DNA of 64,000 nt from Liolophura sinensis (GCF_032854445.1 NC_088305.1:30468628-30532627); one strand, 5' to 3'; positions 26,001 through 37,400 are shown, counted from the first letter of the stretch. Translations and numbers: made by a program. Notes: generated by a model from the letters alone, not told the origin.

Positions 26001-29000
26001 TGATCACTTTTCTCACCAAGACTGAAGAAGCTGCTACATGTACATCTGAATAATTCAATCTAGAAGATCCTTTTATCGACTGGTCAGCCATTGTTCTTTT
26101 TAGCAACTTGAGAGAACTTTTAAAAAAGCAAGTAGACTTTTGCACAATTACACTCTGAACTGTGAAAATAAAGTTTGACTTTAAGGTTGTTGTCATACGT
26201 TCTTCATTATGATATATACTGCCACCCACTATTTATGTGTAATTTTTACCTGCCTTTGTCTCCTTCTAGACACTTTCCAACACTTACCTCATAATTACAG
26301 ATAGATGTAGCACCTGATTATTTGCTGGCTGAGCGTCTCCTGGATAACTAATGGTTAGACCAGATGGATATTAAAGAAAGGAAGAAATTTGCCCATTCTT
26401 TATACAACCACGATAAAGTGGGTCTTATTATGTGATGATGACTACACATAATTCGTCTGTCCATCTATTGCTATTCCTTCCGTTATAGTCCGTCTTTTGT
26501 GTCCATTAGAGTATAGCCTTGAGCAACTAATAAACAAAATCTTATGTGCCATGTACACCAATGTTCATTTTTGTTTTAGGACAAACAAAATCTTACGTAC
26601 AATGTACACCAATTTTCATTTTTGTTTTAGGACAAACAAAATCTTACGTACCATGTACACCAATTTTCATTTTTGTTTTATGGACAAACAAAATCTTACG
26701 TACCATGTACACCAATTTTCATTGTTGTTTTTAGGACAAACAAAATCGTACGTACCATGTACACCAATTTTCATTGTTGTTTTACGGACAAACAAAATCT
26801 TACGTACCATGTACACCGATTTTCATTGTTGTTTTACAGACAAACAAAATCTTACGTACCTTGTACACCAATTTTCATTGTTGTTTTTATTACAAACAAA
26901 ATCTTACGTACCATCTACACCAATTCTCATTGTTGCTTTTAGGACAAACAAAATCTTACGTACCTTGTACACCAATTTTCATTGTTGTTTTATGACAAAC
27001 AAAATCTTACGTATCATCTACACCAATTCTCATTGTTGCTTTTAGGACAAACAAAATCTTACGTACCATGTACACCAATTTTCATTGTTGTTTTTAGGAC
27101 AAACAAAATCTCATGTACCATGTACACCAATTCTCATTGTTGTGTTAAGGACAAACAAAATCTAATGTGCCATTTTACGGGCAAACAAAATCTTAAGTGC
27201 CATGTACACCAATTTTCATTGTTTTACGGACAAAGAAAATCTCCTTTTCAATGTAGGGGAAGGGTATAAAGAAAGTTTGAAATTTTAGCATCTAATTTGT
27301 GGAAAATTTATCGTGTATACGTCATTGGAATGCCTTGATAAACAGAAACAAGATCGAACAAAATGAAAAAAAGTGAATTTTCAGTTGTATTTTTACTCCT
27401 TTGTCGCATTTTTTAGTGTTGGGTTGCCTGTAAAATACAAAGTAAAATTGGAGTCAGCTTAGTATGACACCTGTGTACATTGCAGGGACCACAGCGGTGG
27501 GAATAGCGACCTGAAGCACGTCTACCCAGAGATGAGGGTGTACGGGGGCGCCATGGACAACATTCCTGCCGTCACACAGTGAGTACAGCCCCCACCTAAT
27601 ACGCCAATGTCACTGCCTGCTGGGGGAGTTTTAGCTGAAATTTTAGTCAAATGCTGGGGTGACATTTTTCCCTCTCTATGGAGCAATCTAGCCTTTTTAG
27701 ATGCAGTCTGTCATTTTTTGTCTAAAATTTTTTTTTTGTCAAAAAAAAGGTTTGCAGTTAGCTGGGGAGTATGAAAAATTGACAAAATTGTGGGGTTATT
27801 ATCCTTTTTTTATCCAAGTATCGTATTCCGTCTCATTACTGTAAATGTCATGCCAAAATTTGAAAAATGGGAACAAAAAAACAATCAAGCCACAGAAAGT
27901 TTGAATACATATATTTACATTTGACAGTCAGCTATATGTAGCTGTTAAAGGGCTGCTTCATTTCCAAATCACCATTAATAACATGACTCGGATGTTCCAT
28001 TGTTGATACATTGTGACTTGCTGGCTGAGCATGAATTGTTATGCTTTTCCATTTATTCCCTGGAAATCTACAATGCCACTCATTGCATCATGGATTCAAG
28101 AGCCCCTTGGGCCTAGATGGTCTCGGGACCCCCCACCTTTTGTGCTGCGATATTATGTTCTCACTCCTCCCACCACTCCTCCAGTGATGAAATTATTTTG
28201 CCACAGCTGACATTTAGTGTTACCTATAATCGCTCATGAAAATTGAATATTTATTACTGGTGCAATACCCACAATGTAGAGGCGTTTTTTTTTAAACAGG
28301 CGTATATCATATAAAGTGAACAGAGAACCAAAATTTTGTCAAAATCTTACATGTCAAGGTTAATCTTATTGTCCCACTTCTGACACCAAATTTTACATCT
28401 ACTCTATATAGTCCAGTTGCTGATGGAGATGTCCTGCAGTTTGGTGCTATGAAGTTTGAGGTAAACTTTACACCGGGTCACACAGTAGGTCATGTGATCT
28501 TCCGTCTCGATGGTTCGCCTTTCGGAGCCCCGGACTCCCTTTTCTCAGGAGATCATCTGTTTCTCTGTGGTTGTGGTATGTGAGATTACTATTGTGTTTG
28601 TTACATGGAGGATAATTGTGTTTGAGTTTTTAAGCTGTGAATTAGAAATCATAATAGAGAGGTATTGTGCTGCTAAGTGAAAACGATAATGTACATGCAG
28701 GGGTGTGAGGTTGTCATATTTGTACACCTATCATGTAAGGACAGGTCATAAAAGTATGTTTAGAAAAAGGCGTTCGTCCATTCATCTGTAATTTCCGTTC
28801 AGATGGCATTAACACCATATCTACAGAACGGCTCCCCGCACAGGTAGATTCGATTGGCCATGCACTTTTTGAAAATAGATACTGAGGATAGTGAGTTATC
28901 CCCCTTTTTCTGATGAATGTAGCTTTTCTACAGAAATTTTTAGCTTAACTTTTAAACTTTAGGTGCTTACAATTGACCCAGAAAATGGATACCAAAAGGT

Positions 29001-32000
29001 TTGCCTTTAGGCTCTCAGTTTGAAATCTGCTAGTCTGCTGAAAACTAAAGAAAAATGTGTCTTTAAACTGTGGCTAATCAGTTGTTGCTGGTGTTGTTGT
29101 TGTGTGCAGGACGGATGTTTGAGGGTGCACCTGGGGTGATGTTGAGATCACTGGATCACCTGACAGAGCTCAAGGACGACACGCTCGTTTGGCCAGGTGA
29201 GTTATCGGTCATAACTTGCCTGTAAAGGACCCTACCCACAGTGGAACGATAATTAATGTACGAAGAAGAATAATCATAAAGTCCTTTCCCAACTCTGGAA
29301 AATTGTGCTTTAAAGAGGCTATTGCGGTGCCAGAGTTTTTTTGCAAAACAATCCATATTTGCTTATAAAATCAAATTTCCTGTACTTACCAAGAATAGAT
29401 GAAAATATTGCCTTTCAGTGAATATTTGACTCATATCCGTGCTATTTATAGTGTTAAAGTTCAAAAAAGTTGTAATGCGACTGTTACGAATTTTAGGATC
29501 TTATTACCGATATTGAATGGTAACTTGTGTAGAGGTGAGATAGATATTTTGTGAAAAGTAATTATTTGGGCTATTCTAAAGTAATAGGAAAACTTGATTG
29601 GTTTTGTGCTGGTTGATGGCCTCTGTAATGTGGAAATTTTCTGCCCGAAGTAATTTGAGTCTAAGCCATGTAAGTTCTCAGCCACTTTATTGGGCTATCA
29701 GGGAGTATCATCATAGGTGTGCACCGTCATCTGTCTGTCTGTTCATCCATCTGTCGGCGCCCATTCTTGTCATGCAATTTTTTTAACCTGCGGCAAGAAA
29801 GTTTGAGAAACTTTCAGAAACGGTCATTGTAACCCATCGATACAATGTATGCCTTTTGGTCATTTTACAATGTATATCTGTCCATATATTAATTTGCATG
29901 GGCTTGAATTACTAACAGTTCTTCTATGTCAGAATTGTCAGTACTTTTGTTTTGGAGAGATGTTTCCTAAGATGTCTTGCACAATTGCCATAGAAGCAAA
30001 TATTGCTCCACTGCGGATGTGTAATTAGTCAGGGCTGGGGAATTCTGCAGTTCAATTGCTATTTTTAATCTGACAATTCTCTACCCCTGATGGAAGCCTT
30101 GATGTTAAGGAAGAAAACACAACAAATAAAATAACTTGAGTTATTTCAGAAAAGGGGTGGAGACAGACCTGAACAGCCTCAGACATCTTTTTGTTTCTGA
30201 TGGGCTGTCTTACTCTGTAAATCAACTGTTTATCAGGAGTTCTGATGAGGCCGTGGCATGCACTGTATTTGTGCAACTGGAAATGTGATGTTGCATCACT
30301 GGAACATATGATCAAAGGCAAAACAGGGTTCAGATGACATAAGCAGAAACAACTGGGTACTCAGGTTATAGAAACAATTCACACCTAATTGTTTAAAACT
30401 GATAACATCCACCATGTTTGTAATTGTCTCATTAGGCTCTGGTTTGCTTTCAGTGAACCTCAATATCTCTAGTGTGCAACATCGCAAAATAGGAAGTTAT
30501 GCTTTGTTTTGCGAACTTCCTTTGGGATGCCTACTGATGCATGTATACATTTGGTCTGGTGTTGTCTCTTCTAGCTAACACCTGTTGATTACCTGTTCTG
30601 TAGGTCATGAGTATGCAATGGATAACCTGGAATTTGCCATAGACCTTGAACAGAACAACCAGGCCGCTCAGGTGAGTGTGGAGTGTAGGATTCTTGAATG
30701 ATTGATTGATTGATTGAATGATTTTTTTGTTCACCAATATAGCCCATATATCATGCAGTGGCTGTCGGACATAGGACAATATTCGAGGGAGAAAAGCTCC
30801 ACACAACTTGCTCTATCACAATGTAGTTACTAAATAGTAGTAGTGGTAGTTGGTTACTAAATGACTTCTTTCAGTTGATTATTAATGATTCGTCGTACAT
30901 TGAATGGAAGTGTGCAAACTGAAATACATGCATAGTGCAGTAGTATGTGGACAAAAATGGAGGTGTGCAAACTGAAATACATGCATAGTGCAGTAGTATG
31001 TGGACAAAAATGGAGGTGTGCAAACTGAAATACATGCATAGTGCAGTAGTTTGTGGACAAAAATGGAGGTGTGCAATCTGAAAATACATGCATAGTGCAG
31101 TAGTATGTGGACAAAAATGAAGAGTTTAAGAATAAATAAATGGAGATCAAAACTCAACAGAAGGGAAAAATAATATTTGAAGCTTTTTAAAAACAACCGT
31201 ATTTTGTGTTCTAAACGGATAGGATTTTTTGAACAGTTTTCTTGGCTATTAGGGAAATATAATGCTTTAATTTCAGCAAAAACTGGCTTGGGTTCGAGAG
31301 CAAAGAAAGGACCGAGCGTGCACAGTAAGTGGAAATTTTTCTTTAATTTAACACCTTTAAGGTTGAAAACAAAAGATTTCTATCATCCGTTGAAATAAAG
31401 GAAAATATAAAACAAGTCAGTGAAGACATATATGAAAAACTCTCTGCTGGGACTTGCTGATCAATGAGGTTGCCTTTTGGCATTCAATTCTTGATGGTGT
31501 TGCTACAACTGTTTTTGTACAGTGCCTGCCTAACAGCCATCATGTAAATGAAAAATTGTTCGAGTGCAGTGTTGAACACTTATCAATTAAATAAACGTTT
31601 GATGAAGCCTGTAACGCACAGAAAAGTATTTGTTTCTATTATTTCCAGGGGCGTCTGTGGCCAAGGGGGTTTGCATGCCAGCACAGCACTATGACTCATG
31701 AGCCTCCCACCAATGGGGTCGCTGTTAGTTCAAGTCCAGCTCATGCTGTCTTTGTCTCTGGCCATAATTGGGAAGGTCTTCCAGCAATGTGTGGATGGTC
31801 GTGGGTTTTCACCTGGGCTCTGTTTAGTTTCCTCACAGCGTAATGCTGGCCGCCGTCGTATAAGTGAAATATTCTTGAGTACGGCGTAAAACACCAATCA
31901 AATAAATAAATCTCTTATTTCCATGTATTTTGTTCAATTTTTTGTTTTTCAGTCCCCGTCAACCATAGGAAGAAGAGAAGCAATATAACCCCTTTCCTGA

Positions 32001-32137
32001 GAACAAACACAGACACAATTTTACAGTCACTGGGTTTAGAACTGAGCAAAGATGGAGAAACAAGCAAAGATGCAGTCCGAGCTCAAGCCTTAGCAGAAAT
32101 TCGTCAAAGGAAAGACCATTTCAAGTACAAACTATAG
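13885..32137 (+). CDS. PNKD: PNKD-like metallo-beta-lactamase-fold hydrolase (nine exons, N-terminus outside window)
   Basis: Nine exons with GT-AG borders and compatible phases encode about 309 residues of a glyoxalase II-fold protein. Seen in order: a basic N-terminal stretch with RRDLAKARRKFEDGHS; LPIAILEDNYSYLVMDT; the metal-binding motif THKHWDHSGGN, split between exons 3 and 4; TPGHTVGH; FSGDHLFLCGCGRMFEG; WPGHEYA; and a C-terminus with PFLRTN. These are the ligands and substrate-loop motifs of hydroxyacylglutathione hydrolases. The basic segment before the fold and the PFLRT tail point to PNKD rather than HAGH. In mammals PNKD is a membrane-associated protein linked to paroxysmal dyskinesia, and its hydrolase substrate is uncertain. 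The initiator exon(s), which in vertebrates include a hydrophobic segment, are not visible. The last exon carries two single-base shifts (see its entry). Introns are loaded with minisatellites. An HAGH-like paralogue is the alternative call. Confidence 0.88.
14005..14090 (-). mobile_element. SINE family A, 3'-end fragment
   Basis: Reads 'ttgattggtgttttac', 'ctatgacggcagccaacatt'. This is the reverse complement of the SINE tails at 31840-31915 and 48620-48720. It sits just after PNKD-like exon a. Confidence 0.65.
14877..14989 (+). CDS. PNKD: PNKD-like exon b
   Basis: Acceptor 'tctccaattctag', donor 'gtgagg'. It encodes LQILPIAILEDNYSYL and VDPADAQAVQ, the first beta strands of the metallo-beta-lactamase fold. 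It ends in phase 0, at the start of a 7.5-kb intron filled with tandem arrays. Confidence 0.9.
15640..16085. repeat. 15/30-bp tandem array
   Basis: Units alternate 'gctacactctgac' and 'ttgctgcattcggacat', giving a 30-bp dimer built of 15-bp halves. Five or more frames stay open (up to 140 codons) because the unit is ten codons long. Confidence 0.93.
16711..17774. repeat. 81-bp tandem array, about 13 copies
   Basis: The core 'gtcatcattcaggtttacaa' repeats with an 81-bp period. The last units lose one base (80 bp), which ends the + strand frame. Both strands are open over 300 or more codons, as expected of a 27-codon unit. It lies inside the PNKD-like intron. Confidence 0.96.
18563..18792 (+). 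mobile_element. tRNA-derived SINE, family A
   Basis: The head carries a tRNA-like box A region ('ctagtggttagcatgc') and box B ('attcaagtcc'). The body continues with 'ccagctcatgctggcttcct', then 'aagtgaaatattcttga', and an A-run ends it. Confidence 0.85.
18815..19425. repeat. 70/88-bp tandem array
   Basis: About eight units with core 'gacattccagataatagtgt'. Some units carry an extra 18 bp ('gtacatgtattatcagct'), giving an 88-bp form. Confidence 0.93.
19625..19812. repeat. 50-bp tandem array, 3-4 copies
   Basis: The core 'aggggtggtttgttgttagg' and 'cttgacaactgtggttc' repeat every 50 bp. Confidence 0.88.
20265..21662. repeat. 50-bp tandem array, about 27 copies
   Basis: The core 'gccatcatgagggatttggt' and 'tgcatgtgcaaattga' repeat every 50 bp. 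The first unit is inverted and forms a perfect palindrome with the second (see findings). Confidence 0.95.
21663..22522. other. intronic unique sequence
   Basis: AT-rich DNA leading to PNKD-like exon c. No feature recognised. Confidence 0.4.
22523..22581 (+). CDS. PNKD: PNKD-like exon c
   Basis: Acceptor 'cttctgttgtag', donor 'gtaagc'. This 59-bp exon encodes AAIEAHSVTPVAILTTHKH and two bases of the Trp codon of the metal-binding motif. The THxHxDH motif is therefore interrupted by the next intron. Confidence 0.9.
23140..23365 (+). mobile_element. tRNA-derived SINE, family A
   Basis: Box B 'gggttcaagtcc', then 'agctcatgctggcatcct', a Cys/Gly-like middle part and the tail 'gagtgaaatattcttaagta'. 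Divergent from the 18563 copy. Confidence 0.8.
23366..26530. other. intronic unique sequence
   Basis: Between exons c and d. Poly-T at 23592-23620 and a (GA)n run at 25850-25862. No coding exon recognised; short ORFs have no family resemblance I can name. Confidence 0.4.
26532..27250. repeat. 51-52-bp tandem array, about 13 copies
   Basis: The core 'acaaacaaaatcttacgtac' and 'catgtacaccaattttcatt' repeat; the right end is irregular. Near-multiples of three leave several overlapping ORFs. It ends about 230 bp before exon d. Confidence 0.94.
27486..27578 (+). CDS. PNKD: PNKD-like exon d
   Basis: Acceptor 'gtgtacattgcag', donor 'gtgagt'. It completes HWDHSGGN and continues with DLKHVYPEMRVYGGAMD and NIPAVTH. 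The Asp-His pair of the dinuclear metal site lies here. Length is 93 bp, ending two bases into the His codon. Confidence 0.92.
27579..28411. other. PNKD-like intron d/e
   Basis: No repeat or exon recognised. Confidence 0.5.
28412..28575 (+). CDS. PNKD: PNKD-like exon e
   Basis: Acceptor 'tactctatatag', donor 'gtatgt'. It encodes PVADGDVLQFGAMKFEV, then TPGHTVGHVIF with the third metal-binding His, then FSGDHLFLCGCG with the bridging Asp. This is the best-conserved exon of the gene. Confidence 0.93.
29110..29196 (+). CDS. PNKD: PNKD-like exon f
   Basis: Acceptor 'gttgttgtgtgcag', donor 'gtgagt'. It encodes GRMFEGAPGVMLRSLDHL and DDTLVWPG, the start of the C-terminal helical part that forms the thioester pocket in glyoxalase II. 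Confidence 0.92.
30235..30570 (+). repeat. dispersed repeat family C, copy 1
   Basis: Resembles 53925-54240 in order and orientation: 'gatgaggccgtggcatgc', 'cagatgacataagcagaaac', 'caatatctc', 'gttatgc' and 'catttggtctggtgttgtct'. Spans the 5' side of exon g's intron. Confidence 0.65.
30604..30671 (+). CDS. PNKD: PNKD-like exon g
   Basis: Acceptor 'acctgttctgtag', donor 'gtgagt'. It encodes GHEYAMDNLEFAIDLEQNNQ; the His of GHEY is the last metal ligand. It ends in phase 0. Confidence 0.92.
30905..31128. repeat. 53-bp tandem array, about four copies
   Basis: The core 'gcaaactgaaatacatgcat' and 'agtgcagtagtatgtggac' repeat with a 53-bp period, in the intron before exon h. Confidence 0.93.
31277..31324 (+). 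CDS. PNKD: PNKD-like exon h
   Basis: A 48-bp exon of 16 whole codons. Acceptor 'tttaatttcag', donor 'gtaagt'. It encodes QKLAWVREQRKDRACT, a helix matching the segment that follows GHEY in this family. Confidence 0.85.
31648..31915 (+). mobile_element. tRNA-derived SINE, family A (best copy)
   Basis: Head with box B 'gttcaagtcc', 'agctcatgctgtc', middle 'gggaaggtcttccagcaa', and a full tail: 'taatgctggccgccgtcgta', 'gtgaaatattcttgagta', 'aacaccaatcaaataaataa'. It ends about 40 bp before the acceptor of the last PNKD-like exon. Confidence 0.88.
31953..32137 (+). CDS. PNKD: PNKD-like last exon, two +1 shifts as assembled
   Basis: Acceptor 'ttttgtttttcag' at 31952. Phase 0 continues from the previous exon as SPSTIG, as the family expects, then runs into TAA at 31986-31988. 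The conserved continuation (…YNP, then PFLRTN…) lies in the +1 and then the +2 frame, so an extra base near 31968-31973 (a run of GA/AA) and another in the CCCC at 31989-31992 explain the break. After that the +2 frame is open to TAG at 32135-32137, ending in KDHFKYKL. Both positions are short homopolymer or dinucleotide contexts, so assembly errors are likely. A true truncation is possible. Confidence 0.8.
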
Positions 32138-33140
32138 ACACAGAAACATGGCTCCTTTTTCTGGCAACAAACTGATCTGATTTTTTATAACGGTTGTGTG
32201 CCCTTTGATATTGGGTATTATTATACTTTCTTTGAAGCACAAGGAAAGAAAATCTATGATACGCAACTCCATTGGTAATATTTTCTAAACCATTTCTTAC
32301 CAAGTGGCCCTTGAACATCTGTGGTGTCTGGTATTCAGTATTTGTGTTGTGCGTATTATGCGTGATGGAATGTGCAAGAGAATTTGCAGCTGTGTAGAAT
32401 CAAGTTTTGAGGAACAATTCCTCAATGTGGCTTCTACTCATCCTTTCCAACCTTATTATGAAATGTGTATAGATAGGAGAGTTGGATGAAGGGAGGTAAT
32501 CAATTTATATGGTATAGCAATTTTGCTGCACAGTGTTATTTGTAAGCTACCTGTCTTTTAAACTGTGAGTTCAACACCATGCATTTTTTCTCAATTTTTA
32601 AATGTCACCATTGTCAGTTTCAAGAGTTTGTTGTGTTTTAAGAATAGTTATAGTTTGGCGATAATATTTGTTTATCTACAAAACATGATTGACATGTACA
32701 CGAGGTCTTTCATTTGGGAAAATACTCAAAAACAGATTTGGAAGTACCATAAATCATCTGTATTTTCACAGATTTTATTTCAAGTGTTACAAAGATTTTT
32801 TGTGATTTTTACTGGTAATCTTATAAATATCAGATGATTTTTCACCACTTTGGTATAATGAGTGAAAAATTCCATGATATTAAAACCATCATTAAATTTG
32901 AAAAGGTGAAGATTAGGAGTTAGCCCTTGATCGGGTAGATAATATGTGGTTCAGATTATGTTACAATCCTGCAGCTGTTTTCACAGACAGTCTTAAAAAA
33001 AAGGTTTTCTCAAGGAGAATAAACATCTTAAAAACTGGTCTGGATAATCTTCAGCCTATATTATCAACCAATCAGAGCATCTCTCATATGTGTCATTGAT
33101 CTGGGTTTTTCTTTATCCGTACAGCTTATCGCTGTTGTGT
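32138..33140. other. probable 3' UTR of the PNKD-like gene
   Basis: AT-rich sequence after the stop codon with no further coding signal. Extent not determinable. Confidence 0.45.
33019..33024 (+). other. possible poly(A) signal of the PNKD-like gene
   Basis: This is the first AATAAA I noticed downstream of the PNKD-like stop codon, about 0.9 kb after it and just before the 74-bp array. The site is inferred from the hexamer only. Confidence 0.3.
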
Positions 33141-33143
33141 ATT

Positions 33144-35752
33144 AAAGTGAGAACAATCTCATCAGCCTATGTATGTTATTGATGAAACCAAAGGCAAGAC
33201 TTGCTAACAACTGATGTAAAGTGAGAACAAGCCCATCAGCGTATGTACTTCATTGATGAAACTAAAGGCAAGACTTGCTAACAACTGATGTAAAGTGAGA
33301 ACAATCTCATCAGCGTATGTACTTCATTGATGAAACTAAAGGCAAGACTTGCTAACAACTGATGTAAAGTGAGAACAAGCCCATCAGCGTATGTCCTTTA
33401 TTGATGAAACCAAAGGCAAGACTTGCTATCAGTTGGTATAAAGTGAGAACAAGCCCATCAGCGTATGTACTTTATTGATGAAACCAAAGGCAAGACTTGC
33501 TAACAGTTGGTATAAAGTGAGAACAAGCCCATCAGCGTATGTACTTTATTGATGAAACCAAAGGCAAGACTTGCTAACAATTGATATAAAGTGAGAACAA
33601 TCTCATCAGCGTATGTACTTCATTGATAAAACCAAAGGCAAGACTTGCTATCAGTTGATATAAAGTGAGAACAAGCTCATCAGCGTATGTACTTTATTGA
33701 TGAAACTAAAGGCAAGACTTGCTAACAATTGATATAAAGTGAGAACAAGCTCATCAGCGTATGTACTTTATTGATGAAACCAAAGGCAAGACTTGCTATC
33801 AGTTGATATAAAGTGAGAACAAGCTCATCAGCGTATGTACTTTATTGATGAAACCAAAGGCAAGACTTGCTATCAGTTGATATAAAGTGAGAACAAGCTC
33901 ATCAGCGTATGTACTTTATTGATAAAACCAAAGGCAAGACTTGCTAACAATTGATATAAAGTGAGAACAATCTGATCAGCCTATGTATGTTATTGATGAA
34001 ACCAAAGGCAAGACTTGCTAACAACTGATGTAAAGTGAGAACAAGCCCATCAGCGTATGTACTTCATTGATGAAACTAAAGGCAAGACTTGCTAACAACT
34101 GATGTAAAGTGAGAACAATCTCATCAGCGTATGTACTTCATTGATGAAACTAAAGGCAAGACTTGCTAACAACTGATGTAAAGTGAGAACAAGCCCATCA
34201 GCGTATGTCCTTTATTGATGAAACCAAAGGCAAGACTTGCTATCAGTTGATATAAAGTGAGAACAAGCTCATCAGCGTATGTACTTTATTGATGAAACTA
34301 AAGGCAAGACTTGCTAACAATTGATATAAAGTGAGAACAAGCTCATCAGCGTATGTACTTTATTGATGAAACTAAAGGCAAGACTTGCTAACAATTGATA
34401 TAAAGTGAGAACAAGCTCATCAGCATATGTACTTTATTGATGAAACCAAAGTCAAGACTTGCTAACAATTGATATAAAGTGAGAACAATCTCATCAGCGT
34501 ATGTACTTCATTGATAAAACCAAAGGCAAGACTTGTTAACAATTGATATAAAGTGAGAACAATCTCATCAGCGTATGTACTTCATTGATGAAACTAAAGG
34601 CAAGACTTGCTAACAACTGATGTAAAGTGAGAACAAGCCCATCAGCGTATGTCCTTTATTGATGAAACCAAAGGCAAGACTTGTTAACAATTGATATAAA
34701 GTGAGAACAAGCTCATCAGCGTATGTACTTCATTGATGAAACCAAAGGCAAGACTTGCTAACAATTGATATAAGGGGAGAACAAGCTCATCAGCGTATGT
34801 ACTTCATTGATGAAACTAAAGGCAAGACTTGCTAACAATTGATATAAAGTGAGAACAATCTCATCAGCATATGTACTTCATTGATGAAACCAAAGGCAAG
34901 ACTTGCTAACAATTGATATAAAGTGAGAACAATCTCATCAGAGTATGTACTTTATTGATGAAACCAAAGGCAAGACTTGCTAACAATTGATGTAAAGTGA
35001 GAACAAGCTCATCAGTGTATGTACTTCATTGATGAAACCAAAGGCAAGACTTGCTAACAATTGATATAAGGTGAGAACAAGCTCATCAGCGTATGTACTT
35101 CATTGATGAAACCAAAGGCAAGACTTGCTAACAATTGATATAAAGTGAGAACAATCTCATCAGCAAGCTCATCAGCATATGTACTTTATTGATAAAACCA
35201 AAGGCAAGACTTGCTAACAATTGATATAAGGTGAGAACAAGCCCATCAGCGTATGTACTTCATTGATGAAACCAAAGGCAAGACTTGCTAACAATTGATA
35301 TAAAGTGAGAACAATCTGATCAGCAAGCTCATCAGCATAGGTACTTTATTGATAAAACCAAAGGCAAGACTTGCTAACAATTGATATAAGGTGAGAACAA
35401 GCTCATCAGAGTATGTGCTTTATTGATGAAACCAAAGGCAAGACTTACTAACAATTGATATAAAGTGAGAACAAGCTCATCAGCATAGGTACTTTATTGA
35501 TAAAACCAAAGGCAAGACTTACTAACAATTGATATAAGGTGAGAACAAGCTCATCAGAGTATGTGCTTTATTGATGAAACCAAAGGCAAGACTTGCTAAC
35601 AATTGATATAAAGTGAGAACAATCTGATCAGCGTATGTACTTCATTGATGAAACCAAAGGCAAGACTTGCTAACAATTGATATAAGGTGAGAACAAGCTC
35701 ATCAGCGTATGTACTTCATTGATGAAACCAAGACTCACTAACAGTTGATATT
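33144..35752. repeat. 74-bp tandem array, about 35 copies
   Basis: The core 'aaaccaaaggcaagacttgc' and 'gtgagaacaagctcatcag' repeat every 74 bp. A few units have short internal duplications ('atctcatcagcaagctcatc'). A block of about 270 bp is repeated 814 bp further on. Confidence 0.96.
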
Positions 35753-37100
35753 AAACACAAGAAGATCGACCTCAGTAAACTTATAATTAAAATCAGCTTC
35801 TTCTTTTTTAATTGTATAGGAATCCAGAATTTTATATCATTGAATTTTAAAATGTAAAATTTTTTTTATGGCATGTCAATTAAGAATATAATCTGTTAGT
35901 AGGTATGTTTTGATGAAGTTTTTATTGCAATTCAATACTCATGAGCACCGTCTACACTGCGGATGAAATAAAAAAACTGAATGTATTTCTGATCAGGTGT
36001 ACATATTTACAGCTTCAAGGTCTGTACAAAACTTTGTACGACCAGTGAAGTTGTATTTGTGAAGGGAGTTTCTCTGTGTGAATTAGTTTTGGATTCCTTG
36101 TCTGGTATATGCTGCACCCCATTATGCCCATGAACAAGCTTATAATTGCCATTTTTAATCTGCAGGAGTTTAATGTTGTGACTGCAGATTTATCAAAAAA
36201 CGCAACAACCCCCATAATAATACACACATTATAACTTTTTGTAATAGTTGCTTGTTTTTATGCCGTGCCATGTGAACATTGTGTTCAACTTTTTTTCTTT
36301 ACTGCTTTAAGTACTTTATTACATTTATGTTTTGTATACATCTTTATTCTTTTGATTTCACCATGACTATGTCCTGATGCATAGAATATTACATACCTAG
36401 AATATTAATATTTACAGCATTTAGTAACTCATCGCAAACTGGCATCTTTCCTTATTCAGTGGACTGCTCTGAAGAAGTAGCGAAGAGTGATCTCCCCTTT
36501 ACAATTATGAGCTCTGCTGTTGATCAGTATTTTAACAGCTTTGTGAAAAGCTTTAAATGAGGAACATTTTGCTACTGGATAAGCTTTGACTGATTGTTAT
36601 GTGTTTTCTCCCCATCTGTGAGAAAGAAACCTTGTTTATGTCTGGCTTTACCATGGTTACCACAGGCTTTCTCCTGTTTTTTCGAAACTGGAACACCAAC
36701 TAGTCTGAGAGCTAAAATTGGAAAAAAAAACCATCAGTAGCAGCCTTTCATCGTAGTTTTGTGTTTAAACCTGTGGAATTCTTTCTTCTGTCATGTACAC
36801 ATTATTTATAAGATCAGAACTTATTACTTGTATATGTTTTATAAATCCTCTCTGTATAAATTTTACAATGGATTAAGCTTTTGTATTAAACATGGACCCG
36901 GATTAAACATGTGTACAGAAATGGTATTTTGTGTTGATAAAGGATGGTTACTTCCAAGGCAATCTAAGGCAATCTAAAGTTCATTCTGAAAAGCATGGTA
37001 ATGCATGTTGTAGATAACTGCCAAAGTACCATGATACATGTAGTTACAATCAGCATGTTGTGTGAGATTGCTTTGCTGTGGAGTGAGAGCCTATAAAACT
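35753..37100. other. unique sequence, no gene seen
   Basis: AT-rich with many T-runs. No exon or repeat recognised. Confidence 0.45.
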
Positions 37101-37104
37101 GCCC

Positions 37105-37400
37105 ATAGATGTAAATACATGTACACGTATAGATGTACATACATGTACATACGTGTACACGTATAGATGTACATACATGTACATGTATAGATGTAAATAC
37201 ATGTACACGTATAGATGTACATACATGTACATATGTGTACACGTATAGATGTACATACAAGTACACGTATAGATGTACATACAAGTACACGTATAGATGT
37301 ACATACATGTACATGTGTAGATGTACATACATGTACATGTGTAGATGTACATACATGTACATGTGTAGATGTACATACATGTACACATGTAGTTGTACAG
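37105..37400. repeat. 24-27-bp ACATGT-rich array
   Basis: Units of 'gatgtacatacatgtacac' and 'gtgtagat' type, nearly self-complementary. As a result five or six frames stay open with Tyr/Cys/Val/His-rich output that is not likely to be protein. Confidence 0.92.
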
